Shown: piece by piece, positions 48,340-60,538 of the stretch | How positions within the stretch are numbered: the first letter of the stretch is position 1 | Layout of the letters: every line of letters starts with the position of its first letter | NCBI GenBank assembly: GCA_014843695.1 | Contig: CM026403.1 | Span: forward strand, 47,224,539 to 47,288,538 | DNA: 64,000 bases | Source: Archivesica marissinica | Taxonomy: Eukaryota > Mollusca > Bivalvia > Venerida > Vesicomyidae | Reading direction: 5' to 3' | Position numbers and translations under genes: made by a program | The notes under the pieces: generated by a model | The model's database searches: none | Seen by the model: the letters and a program-made list of their open reading frames with translations, nothing else | Told to the model about the DNA's origin: nothing

Positions 48340-48535
48340 ACAAATCTCTTGCCCCTCACCGCTGTGGGTTCAAATTGCATTATTTTAAGTGAGGAAGCTA
48401 TTCAGCTAGCTTGCGGTTGGTGGGTGGTTTTACCTGGGTGCCTGTCCGCGTCTGAAGTACTGCTCGAATGGGCACCCGGGGTCTTCCATATGAATCACCA
48501 TATGACCTAAGCTGTTGACTTTAAGCCCCAAAAAG
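48340..48535 (+). repeat. SINE, same family as 20320 and 60105
   Basis: Shares TTGCCCCTCACCGCTGTGGG, GAGGAAGCTATTCAGCT, TGGGTGCCTGTCCG and CACCATATGACCTAAGCTGT with the 60105 copy. It inserted immediately beside the MITE. Confidence 0.75.
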
Positions 48536-48767
48536 AAACTCATCTGAGTAGTGACTCAGTATATCATTCAATGTAAAACTCTTGTCTTAATTGCTTTAAT
48601 TTGACCAAAGATTAATGCTTGTTTGTATTACAAATGGGTTGGACTACTACATTCTCCCAATATTAGCTACAGCCCTCCCTCAAGCATGTTTGGTTCATAT
48701 TAATGTCAAACACGTGAGAACAGGAAATGTGTATACTGTTTTCAAAACATGCTGGTTCCCTTTACAG

Positions 48768-48794
48768 TCCAGCAAAAAGGCGATGGTGCCGGAT
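48768..48794 (+). CDS. Host gene exon 8 of window, micro-exon (9 codons)
   Basis: A 27-nt exon between TTCCCTTTACAG and GAT/GTAAGC, phase 0 at both ends, encoding SSKKAMVPD. Both splice sites are good and the length keeps the frame between exons 7 and 9, so it may be optional. It is short enough that chance cannot be excluded. Confidence 0.6.
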
Positions 48795-49164
48795 GTAAGC
48801 AGATAGTCATTTATGTTGTATTAACATCCTATGCAACCCTGTACAACACATTACTGTTAACACTGATACAATGGAACATTAGAATCGATTGAAATAACTG
48901 AACTTGAGTTACAGTTGTTTCAATGAATATTTGTGTTCCACTGTAAATGCAATGTGCAGGTTGCACAGGGTGATTTATTGAATGTTGTTTTGATTAACCT
49001 ATCAATGGATAATGATTTAATCAGTGTGAATAACTGCATCATTGTTCATTTCTTTATGCATTTACGGCTTTTCATGGTGCCTTTGCCGATGACAAAACAT
49101 AGTTAGATTCAATGTGAAATAATTTATTATATGTGTCTGATGCTCATCTTGATAGAGGTCTATT
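48795..49164. other. Intron sequence without recognised features
   Basis: AT-rich intron following the micro-exon; nothing recognised. Confidence 0.45.
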
Positions 49165-49825
49165 AAATAGCCAACGTCCAGTTTCCCAAACTGTCATTTG
49201 ATTATAGATTTGTGTCATCTGTTAAGTAGCCAACATCCAGTTTCCCAAACTGTCATTTGATTATAGATTTGTGTTATCTTTTAAGTAGCCAACATCCAGT
49301 TTCCCAAACTGTCATTTGATTATAGATTTGTGTTATCTATTAAGTAGCCAACGTCCAGTTTCCCAAACTGTCAGTTGATTATAGATTTTTGTCATCTGTT
49401 AAGTAGCCAACATCCAGTTTCCCAAACTGTCATTTGATTATAGATTTGTGTTATCTATTAAGTAGCCAACATCCAGTTTCCCAAACTGTCATTTGATTAT
49501 AGATTTGTGTTATCTATTAAGTAGCCAATGTCCAGTTTCCCAAACTGTCAGTTGATTATAGATTTTTGTCATCTGTTAAGTAGCCAATGTCCAGTTTCCC
49601 AAACTGTCATTTGATTATAGATTTGTGTCATCGGTTAAGTAGCCAACGTCCAGTTTTCCAAACTGTCATTTGATTATAGATTTGTGTCATCTGTTAAGTA
49701 ACCAACATCCAGTTTCCCAAACTGTCATTTGATTATAGATTTGTGTCATCTGTTAAGTAACCAACGTCCAGTTTCCCAAACTGTCATTTGATTATAGATT
49801 TGTGTCATCTGTTAAGTAGCCACCT
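49165..49825. repeat. About 59-bp minisatellite, 11 copies
   Basis: The unit contains AAGTAGCCAACATCCAGTTT, CCCAAACTGTCATTTGATTA and TAGATTTGTGTCATC. Variants alternate ACATCC/ACGTCC/ATGTCC and CATTTG/CAGTTG. Confidence 0.94.
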
Positions 49826-50134
49826 GTTGTAAGCATCATGTTTATGTATTGACTAGACTGGAATGCTTCAGACAGGACTGACTGTATCATATTGATTGTA
49901 TTGCTCATTGCTGGCATGTCTTATTGATTGTCTTGAATATAGTGGTGTGTTATGTAACCTGTGTCTTAGGTTTGTGTGATATTCAAATCATATAGTAGTT
50001 AAGATGATAATCTTAATATTGGTTTCATTTACTTGAATTAGCATGTTGTATACAATGTTTGCATGTTTTGTGTGTGTGTGATACAGTGTGTGATACAGTG
50101 TGTGATACAGTGTGTGATACAGTGATTAAAAGAT

Positions 50135-50450
50135 GTCAACTTCTGATTAATTAATGATTATGATGTCATATGACATTTATTTGATTAATTAACGATTATG
50201 ATGTCATATATGACATGTATTTGATTAATTAACGATTATGATGTCATATGACATTTATTTGATTAATTAACGATGGTGATGTCATATGACATTTATTTGA
50301 TTAATTAACGATTATGATGTCATATGACATGTATTTAATTAATTAATGATGGTGATATCATATGACATTTATTTGATTAATTAACGATTATGATGTCATA
50401 TATGACATGTATTTGATTAATTAACGATTATGATGTCATATGACATTTAG
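50135..50450. repeat. About 40-bp AT-rich repeat with palindromic core, about 8 copies
   Basis: Each unit has GATTAATTAACGATTATG followed by ATGTCATATGACAT, a perfect 14-bp palindrome. Some copies have an extra TA that keeps the symmetry (ATGTCATATATGACAT). A short TGTGTGATACAG repeat (four copies, about 50070-50125) lies just upstream. Confidence 0.9.
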
Positions 50451-50975
50451 GGACTGTAAACTGTATATAAAATAAATAAATTCAAATTTTGGAATCACAT
50501 GACCTCTTACATGACCTCTTATTGGTTCTCTCTCTAATTTCCCTCTCACCTGGTGGTGAGAATGGCGCATGTGTACACATGCTTCATGCAATTCACAATG
50601 TTTGGATTATTTAATTTTCCACTTACATCAAATAATAATTATGTAATGCCATAAAAAATGTTTCACATAAACGACCACTCAAAAATAATTTTATTGACCT
50701 TTTTCTATATAATAAAATAAGTTTTATATAATGTTGGCATTCTAATATTTGTTGGTATCTCTAATTGTGATATACTCTGGCATGTCTGTGCTTAATTAAT
50801 GCTCGAGTTCCACCTTGATTCGCTAGTCATGTAAATGGTTTGTAAATGATTAAACTTGTTTATTTTAACATGAGAGATAGTTTGGGTATATTTGAGAGAA
50901 GTTTTACAACTTTCGCTAAATGTACTTTTTATAGTCTATATTAAATTGGAATACAGAGATAATCCCAATCCCCTG
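50451..50975. other. Intron sequence without recognised features
   Basis: AT-rich intron between two arrays; no exon, RNA gene or element ends seen. Confidence 0.45.
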
Positions 50976-53545
50976 AACATAATCCTCCCATACATAGCCC
51001 CAGACATCAGCCTACCAGACATAATCTTCTGGACATAATCCTCCCAGACATAGCCCCAGACATCAGCCTACCAGACATAATCTTCTGGACATAATCCTCC
51101 CATACATAGCCCCAGACATCAGCCTACCAGAAATAATCCTCCCATACATAGCCCCAGACATCAGCCTACCAGACATAATCCTCCCATACATAGCCCCAGA
51201 CATCAGCCTACCAGACATAATCCTCCCAGACATAGCCCAGACATCAGCCTACCAGACATAATCCTCCCATACATAGCCCCAGACATCAGCCTACCAGACA
51301 TAATCCTCCCATACATAGCCCCAGACATCATCCTCCCAGACATAATCCTCCCATACATAGCCCCAGACATCAGCCTACCAGACATAATCCTCCCATACAT
51401 AGCCCCATACATCAGCCTACCAGACATAATCTTCTGGACATAATCCTCCCAGACATAAACCACCAGACATAATCCTCCCATACATAGCCCCAGACATCAG
51501 CCTACCAGACATAATCTTCTGGACATAATCCTCCCAGACATAAACCACCAGACATAATCCTCCCATAATAATCCCCCAGACATAATCCTCCCAGACATAA
51601 TCCTCCCAGACATAATCCTCCCCAGACACAATCCTCCCCAGACATAATCCTCCCCAGACATAATCCTCCCATACATAATCCTCCCATACATAATCCTCCC
51701 ATAATAATCCTCCCATAATAATCCTCCCAGACATAATCCTCCCATACATAATCCTCCCAGACATAATCCTCCCATAATAATCCTCCCAGACATAATCCTC
51801 CCAGACATAATCCTCCCATACATAATCCTCCCAGACATAATCCTCCCATACATAATTCTCCCAGACATAATCCTCCCATACATAATCCTCCCAGACATAA
51901 TCCTCCCAGACATAAGCCTCCCATAATAATCCCCCAGACATAAGCCCCATACAAAATCCCCGGGCATAATCCCCGGGACATAATCCTCCCATACATAATC
52001 CTCCCATACATAATCCTCCCAGACATAATCCCCCAGACATAATCCTCCCAGACATAATCCTCCCAGACATAAGCCTCCCATAATAATCCCCCAGACATAA
52101 GCCCCATACAAAATCCCCGGCATAATCCCCGGGACATAATCCTCCCATACATAATCCTCCCATACATAATCCTTCCAGACATAATCCCCCAGACATAATC
52201 CTCCCAGACATAATCCTCCCATACATAATCCTCCCAGACATAATCCCCCAGACATAATCCTCCCATACATAATCCTCCCATACATAATCCTCCCATACAT
52301 AATCCTCCCAGACATAATCCTCCCATACATAAGCCTCCCAGACATAATCCCCAGACATAATCCTCCCAGACATAATCCTCCCCGACATAATCCTCCCATA
52401 CATAATACTCCAGACATAATCATCCCAGACATAATCATCCCAGACATAAGCCTCCCATACATAATCATCCAGACATAATCCTCCCAGACATAATCCTCCC
52501 CAACATAATCCTCCCCAACATAATCATCCCAGACATAATCCTCCCTGACATAATTCCCCAGACATAATTCCCCAGACATAATTCCCCAGACATAATTCCC
52601 CAGACATAATTCCCCAGACATAATTCCCCAGACATAATACACCAGACATTAATCCCCAGACATAATCCTCCCAGACATAATCCTCCCAGACATAATCCTC
52701 CCTGACATAATTCCCCAGACATAATTCCCCAGACATAATTCCCCAGACATAATTCCCCAGACATAATTCCCCATACATAATTCCCCAGACATAATACACC
52801 AGACATTAATCCCCAGACATAATCCCCCAGAAATAATCCACTGGACATACTCCCCATACATAATCCTCCCCAACATAATCTTCCCCGACATAATCCTCCA
52901 GACACAATTCCCCAGACATAATTCCCCAGACATAATACACCAGACATTAATCCCCAGACATAATCCTCCCAGACATAATCATCCCAGACATAATCCTCCC
53001 TGACATAATTCCCCAGACATAATTCCCCAGACATAATTCCCCAGACATAATTCCCCAGACATAATTCCCTAGACATAATACACCAGACATTAATCCCCAG
53101 ACATAATCCCCCAGAAATAATCCACTGGACATACTCCCATACATAATCCTCCCCAACATAATCTTCCCCGACATAATCCTCCAGACACAATTCCCCAGAC
53201 ATAATTCCCCAGACATAATACACCGGACATTAATCCCCAGACATAATCCTCCAGACACAATTCCCCAGACATAATTCCCCAGACATAATACACCGGACAT
53301 TAATCCCCAGACATAATCCTCCCAGACATAATCCCCAGACATAATCCTCCCATACATAATCCTCCCAGACATAATCCCAGACATAATCCTCCCATACATA
53401 ATCCTCCCAGACATGATCCAACTGGACATAACCCTCAGACATAATCCTCCCAGACATAATCTCCCAGACATAATCCCCAGGCATAATCCCTGGGACATAA
53501 TCCTCCAGGCATAATCCCCCTCAGACCTGATCCCCCCGACATCCG
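50976..53545. repeat. 15-bp-type minisatellite, forward orientation
   Basis: The basic motif is AGACATAATCCTCCC, with ATACATA, CCCCAG, TTCCCC and CAGCCTACC variants. It is organised in larger blocks: repeated runs of AATTCCCCAGACAT at about 52550-53300, and a roughly 160-bp block near 51950-52140 present twice. Read from the minus strand it gives long Gly/Trp/Tyr-rich frames that are repeat artefacts. Confidence 0.96.
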
Positions 53546-53649
53546 GATGACATAATTCCCCCATCTATTGTTTAGTGTACCTTCTATGTGAATAAGGGCA
53601 TTATGTTGTACCTGAGTTTGTATATTGTAGGATCCATCTTTGTAAAAAC

Positions 53650-53865
53650 GTGTGGGGATTATGTCTGTGGGGATTATGTCTGCGGGGATTATTTTCTGTG
53701 GGGATTATGTCTGTGGGGATTATGTATGTGGGGATTATATCTGTGGGGATTGTATCTGCGGGGATTATGTCTGCGGGGATTATGTATGCAGGGATTATGT
53801 CTGGGAGATTATGTCTGCAGGGATTATGTCTGCGGTGATTATGTCTGCATGTATTTATGTCCTAC
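53650..53865. repeat. Same 15-bp motif in inverted orientation
   Basis: The unit is GGGGATTATGTCTGC or GGGGATTATGTCTGTG, the reverse complement of the AGACATAATCCCC subtype of the preceding array. About 14 units. Confidence 0.92.
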
Positions 53866-53911
53866 ATTTGCATTATAACTGTTCTTCCTCAGTTGTAAAT
53901 GGGGAGAAGTG

Positions 53912-54124
53912 ACAGAGCTCAGGGACAATAGTTCTCTCTTCAGCCAAACTGAGCTCAGGGACAATAGTTCTCTCTTCAGCCAAACTGAGCTCAGGGACAA
54001 TAGTTCTCTCTTCAGCCAAACTGAGCTCAGGGACAATAGTTCTCTCTTCAGCCAAACTGAGCTCACAGACAATAGTTCTCTCTTCAGCCAAACTGAGCTC
54101 AGGGACAATAGTTCTCTCTTCATA
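53912..54124. repeat. 36-bp tandem repeat, 6 copies
   Basis: The unit contains TGAGCTCAGGGACAATAGTT and CTCTCTTCAGCCAAAC; copies are almost identical. Confidence 0.95.
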
Positions 54125-54180
54125 ATAGTTCATATACTAGTAAGTTATATATTTACAAAATATGTGCATATGGAGAGTCT

Positions 54181-54447
54181 GCCTCCATGATCGAGATGTT
54201 AAGGTCGCTGACTTGCATACCACTGTAATCTATCATCATTGATTATCATGGGTTCAAGTCCCGCTCAGTCTATTGATATGAAAAAGTTGTCAGTTTCTTG
54301 CGGAGCTTGGTGCACCAAGTCATGGTTAACCTTTGGAGCATGCCTACCCAGGAAGGGTGTTGTTAGGTTACAATAATGCCTGTCAGAGATATAGCCCAAA
54401 ATGGTACTGATGAAGCTGTAAATACCGAACAAACAAACAAACAAACA
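54181..54447 (+). repeat. tRNA-derived SINE with (CAAA)n tail
   Basis: The head has TGATCGAGATGTTAAGGTCG (A-box-like) and GGGTTCAAGTCCCGC (B-box), and the element ends in an (ACAA)n run near 54430-54447. Confidence 0.75.
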
Positions 54448-54486
54448 TATAGAATTATACGAATATACCATCACATATTTTAACAG

Positions 54487-54681
54487 TTGGGGCAAGAGAA
54501 CTGGGGCATAGACTCACCCATCCATACCCTGAAGCAGGAATCCAACTGGCTCCCCTACGTTAAATTGAAGCCAGAACACAATGCCATGCAGGAGAAAGTG
54601 TGGACCCAGCTGAGACAATTGAACAATACTGATGAGATATTGCGTATGCAGGCACACTTCATACATGTGTCTGATGCAGAG
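54487..54681 (+). CDS. Host gene exon 9 of window (65 codons)
   Basis: The acceptor is TATTTTAACAG and the donor GCAGAG/GTAAGC. The exon is 195 nt, phase 0 at both ends, encoding LGQENWGIDSPIHTLKQESN, WLPYVKLKPEHNAMQEKVWT, QLRQLNNTDEILRMQAHFIH and VSDAE. It has helical segments rich in Gln and Leu. The last 20 bases of the exon and first 12 of the intron form the unit of a 14-copy tandem array beginning inside the exon. Reading past the donor gives VSK and a stop, so only use of the first donor preserves the protein. Confidence 0.88.
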
Positions 54682-55109
54682 GTAAGCAAATAATACATGT
54701 GTCTGATGCAGAGGTAAGCAAATAATACATGTGTCTGATGCAGAGGTAAGCAAATAATACATGTGTCTGATGCAGAGGTAAGCAAATAATACATGTGTCT
54801 GATGCAGAGGTAAGCAAATAATACATGTGTCTGATGCAGAGGTAAGCAAATAATACATGTGTCTGATGCAGAGGTAAGCAAATAATACATGTGTCTGATG
54901 CAGAGGTAAGCAAATAATACATGTGTCTGATGCAGAGGTAAGCAAATAATACATGTGTCTGATGCAGAGGTAAGCAAATAATACATGTGTCTGATGCAGA
55001 GGTAAGCAAATAATACATGTGTCTGATGCAGAGGTAAGCAAATAATACATGTGTCTGATGCAGAGGTAAGCAAATAATACATGTGTCTGATGCAGAGGTA
55101 AGCAAATAA
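54662..55109. repeat. 32-bp array of exon 9 donor, 14 copies
   Basis: The unit is TACATGTGTCTGATGCAGAG (exon) plus GTAAGCAAATAA (intron). The span is 448 bp, exactly 14 x 32, and the copies appear identical by eye. The first copy is the real exon end. Every further copy carries the same donor GCAGAG/GTAAGC. Confidence 0.98.
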
Positions 55110-55189
55110 CGCAGAAAAAGATCTGCTTTATATGTGTATGCTGGTGTATTTACATTCCTATACTGACAAAGATTTTCAGCTTTTATGTG

Positions 55190-56100
55190 GATTATGGGTA
55201 TATAGCTTCCAATAAAGACAAAGCACTAATTTTACGTGGATTATGTGCATATAGATTCCAATACAGACAAAGCACTAATTTTACGTGGATTATGAGCATA
55301 TAGATTCCAATAAAGACAAAGCACTAATTTTACATGGATTATGTGCATATAGATTCCAATAAAGACAAAGCACTAATTGTACGTGGATTATGTGCATATA
55401 GATTCCAATACAGACAAAGCACTAATTTTAAGTGGATTATGGGCATATAGATTCCAATACAGACAAAGCACTAATTTTACGTGGATTATGTGCATATAGA
55501 TTCCAATACAGACAAAGCACTAATTTTACGTGGATTATGTGCATATAGATTCCAATAAAGACAAAGCACTAATTGTACGTGGATTATGAGCACATAGATT
55601 CCAATACAGACAAAGCACTAATTTTACGTGGATTATGTGCATATAGATTCCAATACAGACAAAGCACTAATTTTACGTGGATTATGAGCATATAGATTCC
55701 AATACAGACAAAGCACTAATTTTATGTGGATTATGAGCATATAGATTCCAATACAGACAAAGCACTAATTTTACGTGGATTATGAGCATATAGATTCCAA
55801 TACAGACAAAGCACTAATTTTACGTGGATTATGAGCACATAGATTCCAATACAGACAAAGCACTAATTTTACGTGGATTATGAGCATATAGATTCCAATA
55901 CAGACAAAGCACTAATTTTACGTGGATTATGAGCATATAGATTCCAATACAGACAAAGCACTAATTTTACGTGGATTATGGGCATATAGATTCCAATACA
56001 GACAAAGCACTAATTTTACGTGGATTATGAGCATATAGATTCCAATACAGACAAAGCACTAAGTTTACGTGGATTATGGGCATATATATTCCAATAAAGA
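55190..56100. repeat. 49-bp minisatellite, about 18 copies
   Basis: The unit contains GCATATAGATTCCAATACAG, ACAAAGCACTAATTTTACGT and GGATTATGA. A related two- or three-copy repeat (AAATTCCTA.ACTGACAAAG) follows at about 56200-56320. Confidence 0.95.
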
Positions 56101-56330
56101 AAAATGACTTCAGTCGCCCATTAATACTCACCTTGAAGATTGAATAACCTTGAATTGGTCAGCCAATCAGATTTGTGACATTGCAAGCAGTTTTAATTAA
56201 ATTCCTATGCTGACAAAGAACTGCATATTTATGTATGCCTGTGCATTTAAATTCCTACACTGACAAAGAACTGCATATTTATGTATGCCTGTGCATTTAA
56301 ATTCCTATACTGACAAAGGGTCACATTTAT

Positions 56331-56827
56331 TTTTTGTTGTATGTCTGATACTAACAGATGAGATTTTACATTTTTAAGTACATATTATTTACATATTTCC
56401 ATAGATATGCGCACATTGTACTTGCACTATTTATTAGTGTCAAATTCCATTGTTGTCACACATAGTATGCAAGGTCATATATATCCAACTACCAGATGGA
56501 ACAGAATGAAATTTAATACATGTATTTGAGGCACCAGGGGGGAGGGGGAAGCTGTGAATATTTTCCAGTTTGACATTATATTGTTGTTTCACATCTCGCC
56601 CCAAGGTTATTAAACTTTCTCTGATCTTGAGTGATATGATTGGTTGACTCCCAGAATTGCGCAAATCCTATGTTAATTGTATGTAACCATGCCGACAGTA
56701 AATAAAATTTGATTGATCAATATATAAACAGCGGCGCAAGATTTGAGAAAAGTTTTATAATCTGCAGGCCTTGTCGATTCCATTTGTGTGTACATGTATG
56801 TTACTGATCGGGTATCTATCATTTCAG
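56331..56827. other. Intron sequence before exon 10
   Basis: Unique-looking intron ending in a good acceptor (ATCTATCATTTCAG). Nothing else recognised. Confidence 0.5.
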
Positions 56828-56979
56828 CATGTACAGGAGATTCTACAGGAGCATGCTAGTGCGGTGCGGAACCCAGTCACTGGAAACGCTGCACGGGTCA
56901 CCACTAATCATGATGCTAATAATGTGAATACACTACAAGTATGGAGAAAGATTTACTGTAACAGTGATCTCTATACTGA
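56828..56979 (+). CDS. Host gene exon 10 of window (50 codons + 2 nt)
   Basis: The acceptor is CTATCATTTCAG and the donor CTGA/GTAAGT. The exon is 152 nt, enters in phase 0 and leaves with two bases. It encodes HVQEILQEHASAVRNPVTGN, AARVTTNHDANNVNTLQVWR and KIYCNSDLYT. An earlier GTATGG at CTACAA was considered as donor, but the GTAAGT site is stronger and gives the phase needed by exon 11 (a Glu codon split GA/A). Confidence 0.85.
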
Positions 56980-57754
56980 GTAAGTGTTTGGTGGTAGTAC
57001 AGTTAGACGGCCCGTACACAGGATTTTTGATAGGAGGACACGCAATTTTTTAATGGACGAGTCCAAACACGAGCCATATCGTTTTTCATGGGATTTGAGG
57101 GTTCTCACCCAAGCCTTTTTGAAACCTAGAATTAGGGGTGGGTGCATATGCACCCATCGCAACCCCACTGCATACAGGCCTGGTTAGTAACCGGTGGGAC
57201 TTGCAATGAGTATGTACATATACATGTTCAAAAATTTCTTGGAACGCATGCGATCAGTTTGGAATTCTTCGCGTTTCGCTGCGTTCGTTTTTGATCAGAT
57301 CGCAGTTTTTTACCGATTCCTCGCGTTATATTTGCGTTTCCCAAAAATGGGTAGAAAAACCCAATACAAACCCACCTCAAGCCTAAATCGCCAACATATG
57401 ACCTTATCATTATGCATATATCAATGTCAGCATTCTTATTAATTAAAGCACTGTATTGTTAATGCTATATATTTCCATATTAGTAAATGTGTAATTATTA
57501 AATTTTAGATGTTTCATACATATCAAGAGGCTAATTGTGTTCAGAATGATATTACTACAGTGGCCTGGGGCATACCCCCCCCCCCCAAAACAAATGTCCC
57601 TTAGATCGACTGTGGTCCATTCTGGGGTGATATTCACAACTGTAGCTGTAGCAATCAATCATGTTTATGAATTTATGGTCCATGCTCAATTGTGTGTTTA
57701 AATTAATTATAGGGATAATGTGGTCGTGGGTTCGTGTCCTGACAGCACTCGGGT
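56980..57754. other. Intron sequence, no clear features
   Basis: This contains a poly-C run (57580s) and a GGTGCATATGCACC palindrome near 57138. It may include old transposon debris, but I could not define ends. Confidence 0.4.
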
Positions 57755-58868
57755 CAAGTTTTCTTTGAGCTTTGTTTACATTGACAACGGGTTAAAGCTT
57801 TCCATTATTTCTTTGAGCTTTGTTTACATTGACAATGGGTTAAAGCTTTCCATTATTTCTTTGAGCTTTCTTGACATTGACAGTGGGTTAAAGCTTTCCA
57901 TTATTTCTTTGAGCTTTCTTGACATTGACAATGGGTTAAAGCTTTCCATTATTTCTTTGAGCTTACTTGACATTGACAACGGGTTAAAGCTTTCCATTAT
58001 TTCTTTGAGCTTTCTTGACATTGACAACGGGTTAAAGCTTTCCATTATTTCTTTGAGCTTTCTTGACATTGACAACGGGTTAAAGCTTTCCATTATTTCT
58101 TTGAGCTTTGTTTACATTGACAACGGGTTAAAGCTTTCCATTATTTCTTTGAGCTTTGTTTACATTGACAACGGGTTAAAGCTTTCCATTATTTCTTTGA
58201 GCTTTGTTTACATTGACAATGGGTTAAAGCTTTCCATTATTTCTTTGAGCTTTCTTGACATTGACAATGGGTTAAAGCTTTCCATTATTTCTTTGAGCTT
58301 TGTTTACATTGACAATGGGTTAAAGCTCTCCATTATTTCTTTGAGCTTTGTTTACATTGACAACGGGTTAAAGCTTTCCATTATTTCTTTGAGCTTTGTT
58401 TACATTGACAACGGGTTAAAGCTTTCCATTATTTCTTAGAGCTTTGTTTACATTGACAATGGGTTAAAGCTCTCCATTATTTCTTTGAGCTTTGTTTACA
58501 TTGACAATGGGTTAAAGCTCTCCATTATTTCTTTGAGCTTTGTTTACATTGACAACGGGTTAAAGCTTTCCATTATTTCTTTGAGCTTTGTTTACATTGA
58601 CAACGGGTTAAAGCTTTCCATTATTTCTTTGAGCTTTGTTTACATTGACAATGGGTTAAAGCTTTTCATTATTTCTTTGAGTTTTGTTTACATTGACAAT
58701 GGGTTAAAGCTTTCCATTATTTCTTTGAGTTTTGTTTACATTGACAACGGGTTAAAGCTTTCCATTATTGCCTTGAGCTTTGTTTACATTGACAATGGGT
58801 TAAAGCTTTCCATTATTTCTTTGAGCTTTCTTTACATTGACAACCGGTTAAAGCTTTCCATTATTGCA
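57755..58868. repeat. 48-bp minisatellite, about 23 copies
   Basis: The unit contains TTTCTTTGAGCTTTGTTTAC, ATTGACAACGGGTTAAAGCT and TTCCATTA. Variants: GTTTAC/CTTGAC and AACGGG/AATGGG, arranged in blocks. Confidence 0.96.
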
Positions 58869-59232
58869 GATTTTTACGCATTTCGGTGATAGGGTCAGAC
58901 ACAACTAATTAAAGAAAATACGATTTATTTACATAAATTACGAAAATTTTAATGATTTATTATTTTTTATATTTGTAATACATGAGAAATTATGAAATTT
59001 CCTTGAGAACGTGATTTCATTGGAAAATGTGTCATATTCACTGTGAGGCGGTGATACTTGGCAGGTATGATGCTTACCGGTAGCTATTAAGACCACCACC
59101 GAAATACACTGTACTATTTATATCATGCACCAAGAAGGTCAGTTTTCACTTACCGTCCATACTTGCCTATGAAACTAGTTTTTCACCAAGATATTATTGC
59201 CTCAAAGTGGCTTCCCATCTTATAAGTGAATG
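58869..59232. other. Intron sequence without recognised features
   Basis: AT-rich intron between the 48-bp array and MITE copy 5. Confidence 0.45.
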
Positions 59233-59482
59233 TTAACCCTTTCAACCCCACGTAACTGACATGTACTGGTGCGTGATATTTTCAGACCAATAAATTAATA
59301 AGAAAATTACCTTTGGACCAGTTCATTTATCAAAATGGGTAATTTTATCTAAAAATAGTAATAATTATTACTGGCAAAAAAGTGCAGATCCTGATGAGAC
59401 GGCTCGTTACGAGCCGGCTCATCTGGATCTACACTTTTCATAAGCCTATTTAGAGGCCTGTGGGGTTGAATGAAAGGGTTAA
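59233..59482. mobile_element. TTAA-flanked MITE, copy 5
   Basis: TTAA ends, CCCTTTCAACCCCA left end, and a right end TGGGGTTGAATGAAAGGG that carries a 4-bp insertion (TGAA) relative to other copies. Central GAGACGGCTCGTTACGAGCC palindrome. Confidence 0.87.
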
Positions 59483-59669
59483 ACTATGTTAATGGTATCC
59501 ATAATTACATTTTAGAAAAGACAGCACTCTGAAAATTTCTTCAACTTGCACTGGCCAAGCATGAAATTTATGCATGGTCTGGTGTCCATTTTTTCAACCC
59601 GTCTTAGTTTAAACATATTTTATTCGGATCAAATACATATATACATATATAAACACAATTTTTATACAT

Positions 59670-60040
59670 TCAACCCGTCTTATATGCGAGTGCATGCCAA
59701 AACCCACAGATTTCATGAGCAAGGTAGTGAGGTCGTCATATATGCGAGTGCATGCCAAAACCCACAGATTTCATGAGCAAGGTAGTGAGGTCGTCATATA
59801 TGCGAGTGGATGCCAAAACCCACAGATTTCATGAGCAAGGTAGTGAGGTCGTCATATATGCGAGTGCATGCCAAAACCCACAGATTTCATGAGCAAGGTA
59901 GTGAGGTCGTCATATATGTGAGTGCATGCCAAAACCCACAGATTTCATGAGCAAGGTAGTGAGGTCGTCATATATGCGAGTGCATGCCAAAACCCACAGA
60001 TTTCATGAGCAAGGTAGTGAGGTCGTCATATATGCGAGTA
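59670..60040. repeat. 58-bp minisatellite, about 6.5 copies
   Basis: The unit contains ATATGCGAGTGCATGCCAAA, ACCCACAGATTTCATGAGCA and AGGTAGTGAGGTCGTCAT; nearly identical copies. Confidence 0.95.
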
Positions 60041-60104
60041 TGGATGGTACTTCAAATTTTCAATCGTTTATGTTAAAATAAAATCTTCTTTTTCTATGGA
60101 ATGA

Positions 60105-60345
60105 CTTGCCCCTCACCGCTGTAGTCTTGAATCCTACTGACGGTGATAAATTCTTGCACGTGAGGAAGCTATTCAGCTGGCTTACGGCAGGTTGGCGGTT
60201 CTACCCGGGTGCCTGTCTGTTCCGGAAATACTCCTCGGAGGTGCACCCAGTGTCTTCCTCCACCAATAATAGCTGAAGAGTCGCCATATGACCCAAGCTG
60301 TTCGTGTGACTTTATGCCCCAAAAACAAACAAATAAACAAATCTT
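60105..60345 (+). repeat. SINE, best-preserved copy of the 20320 family
   Basis: Shows TTGCCCCTCACCGCTGTAG, GAGGAAGCTATTCAGCTGGC, TTCTACCCGGGTGCCTGTCT, CCTCCACCAATAATAGCTGA and an end with CCCCAAAAACAAACAAATAA. Confidence 0.78.
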
Positions 60346-60538
60346 CTATTCCCTCAAGTTGTTTTTCCCCTACATATCTGTTATGATGTAAGTCTAAATC
60401 CTTGATCCTGTTTATATCACACTTGCAAAGTTACCACAATTACAACAAGACTCTAATAATGTGACGTTGACTGATTTCAAAGTTCCTACCAATGCCAATA
60501 GCATAAATGTTGAAAAATTGTTGATGAATGGTAATATC

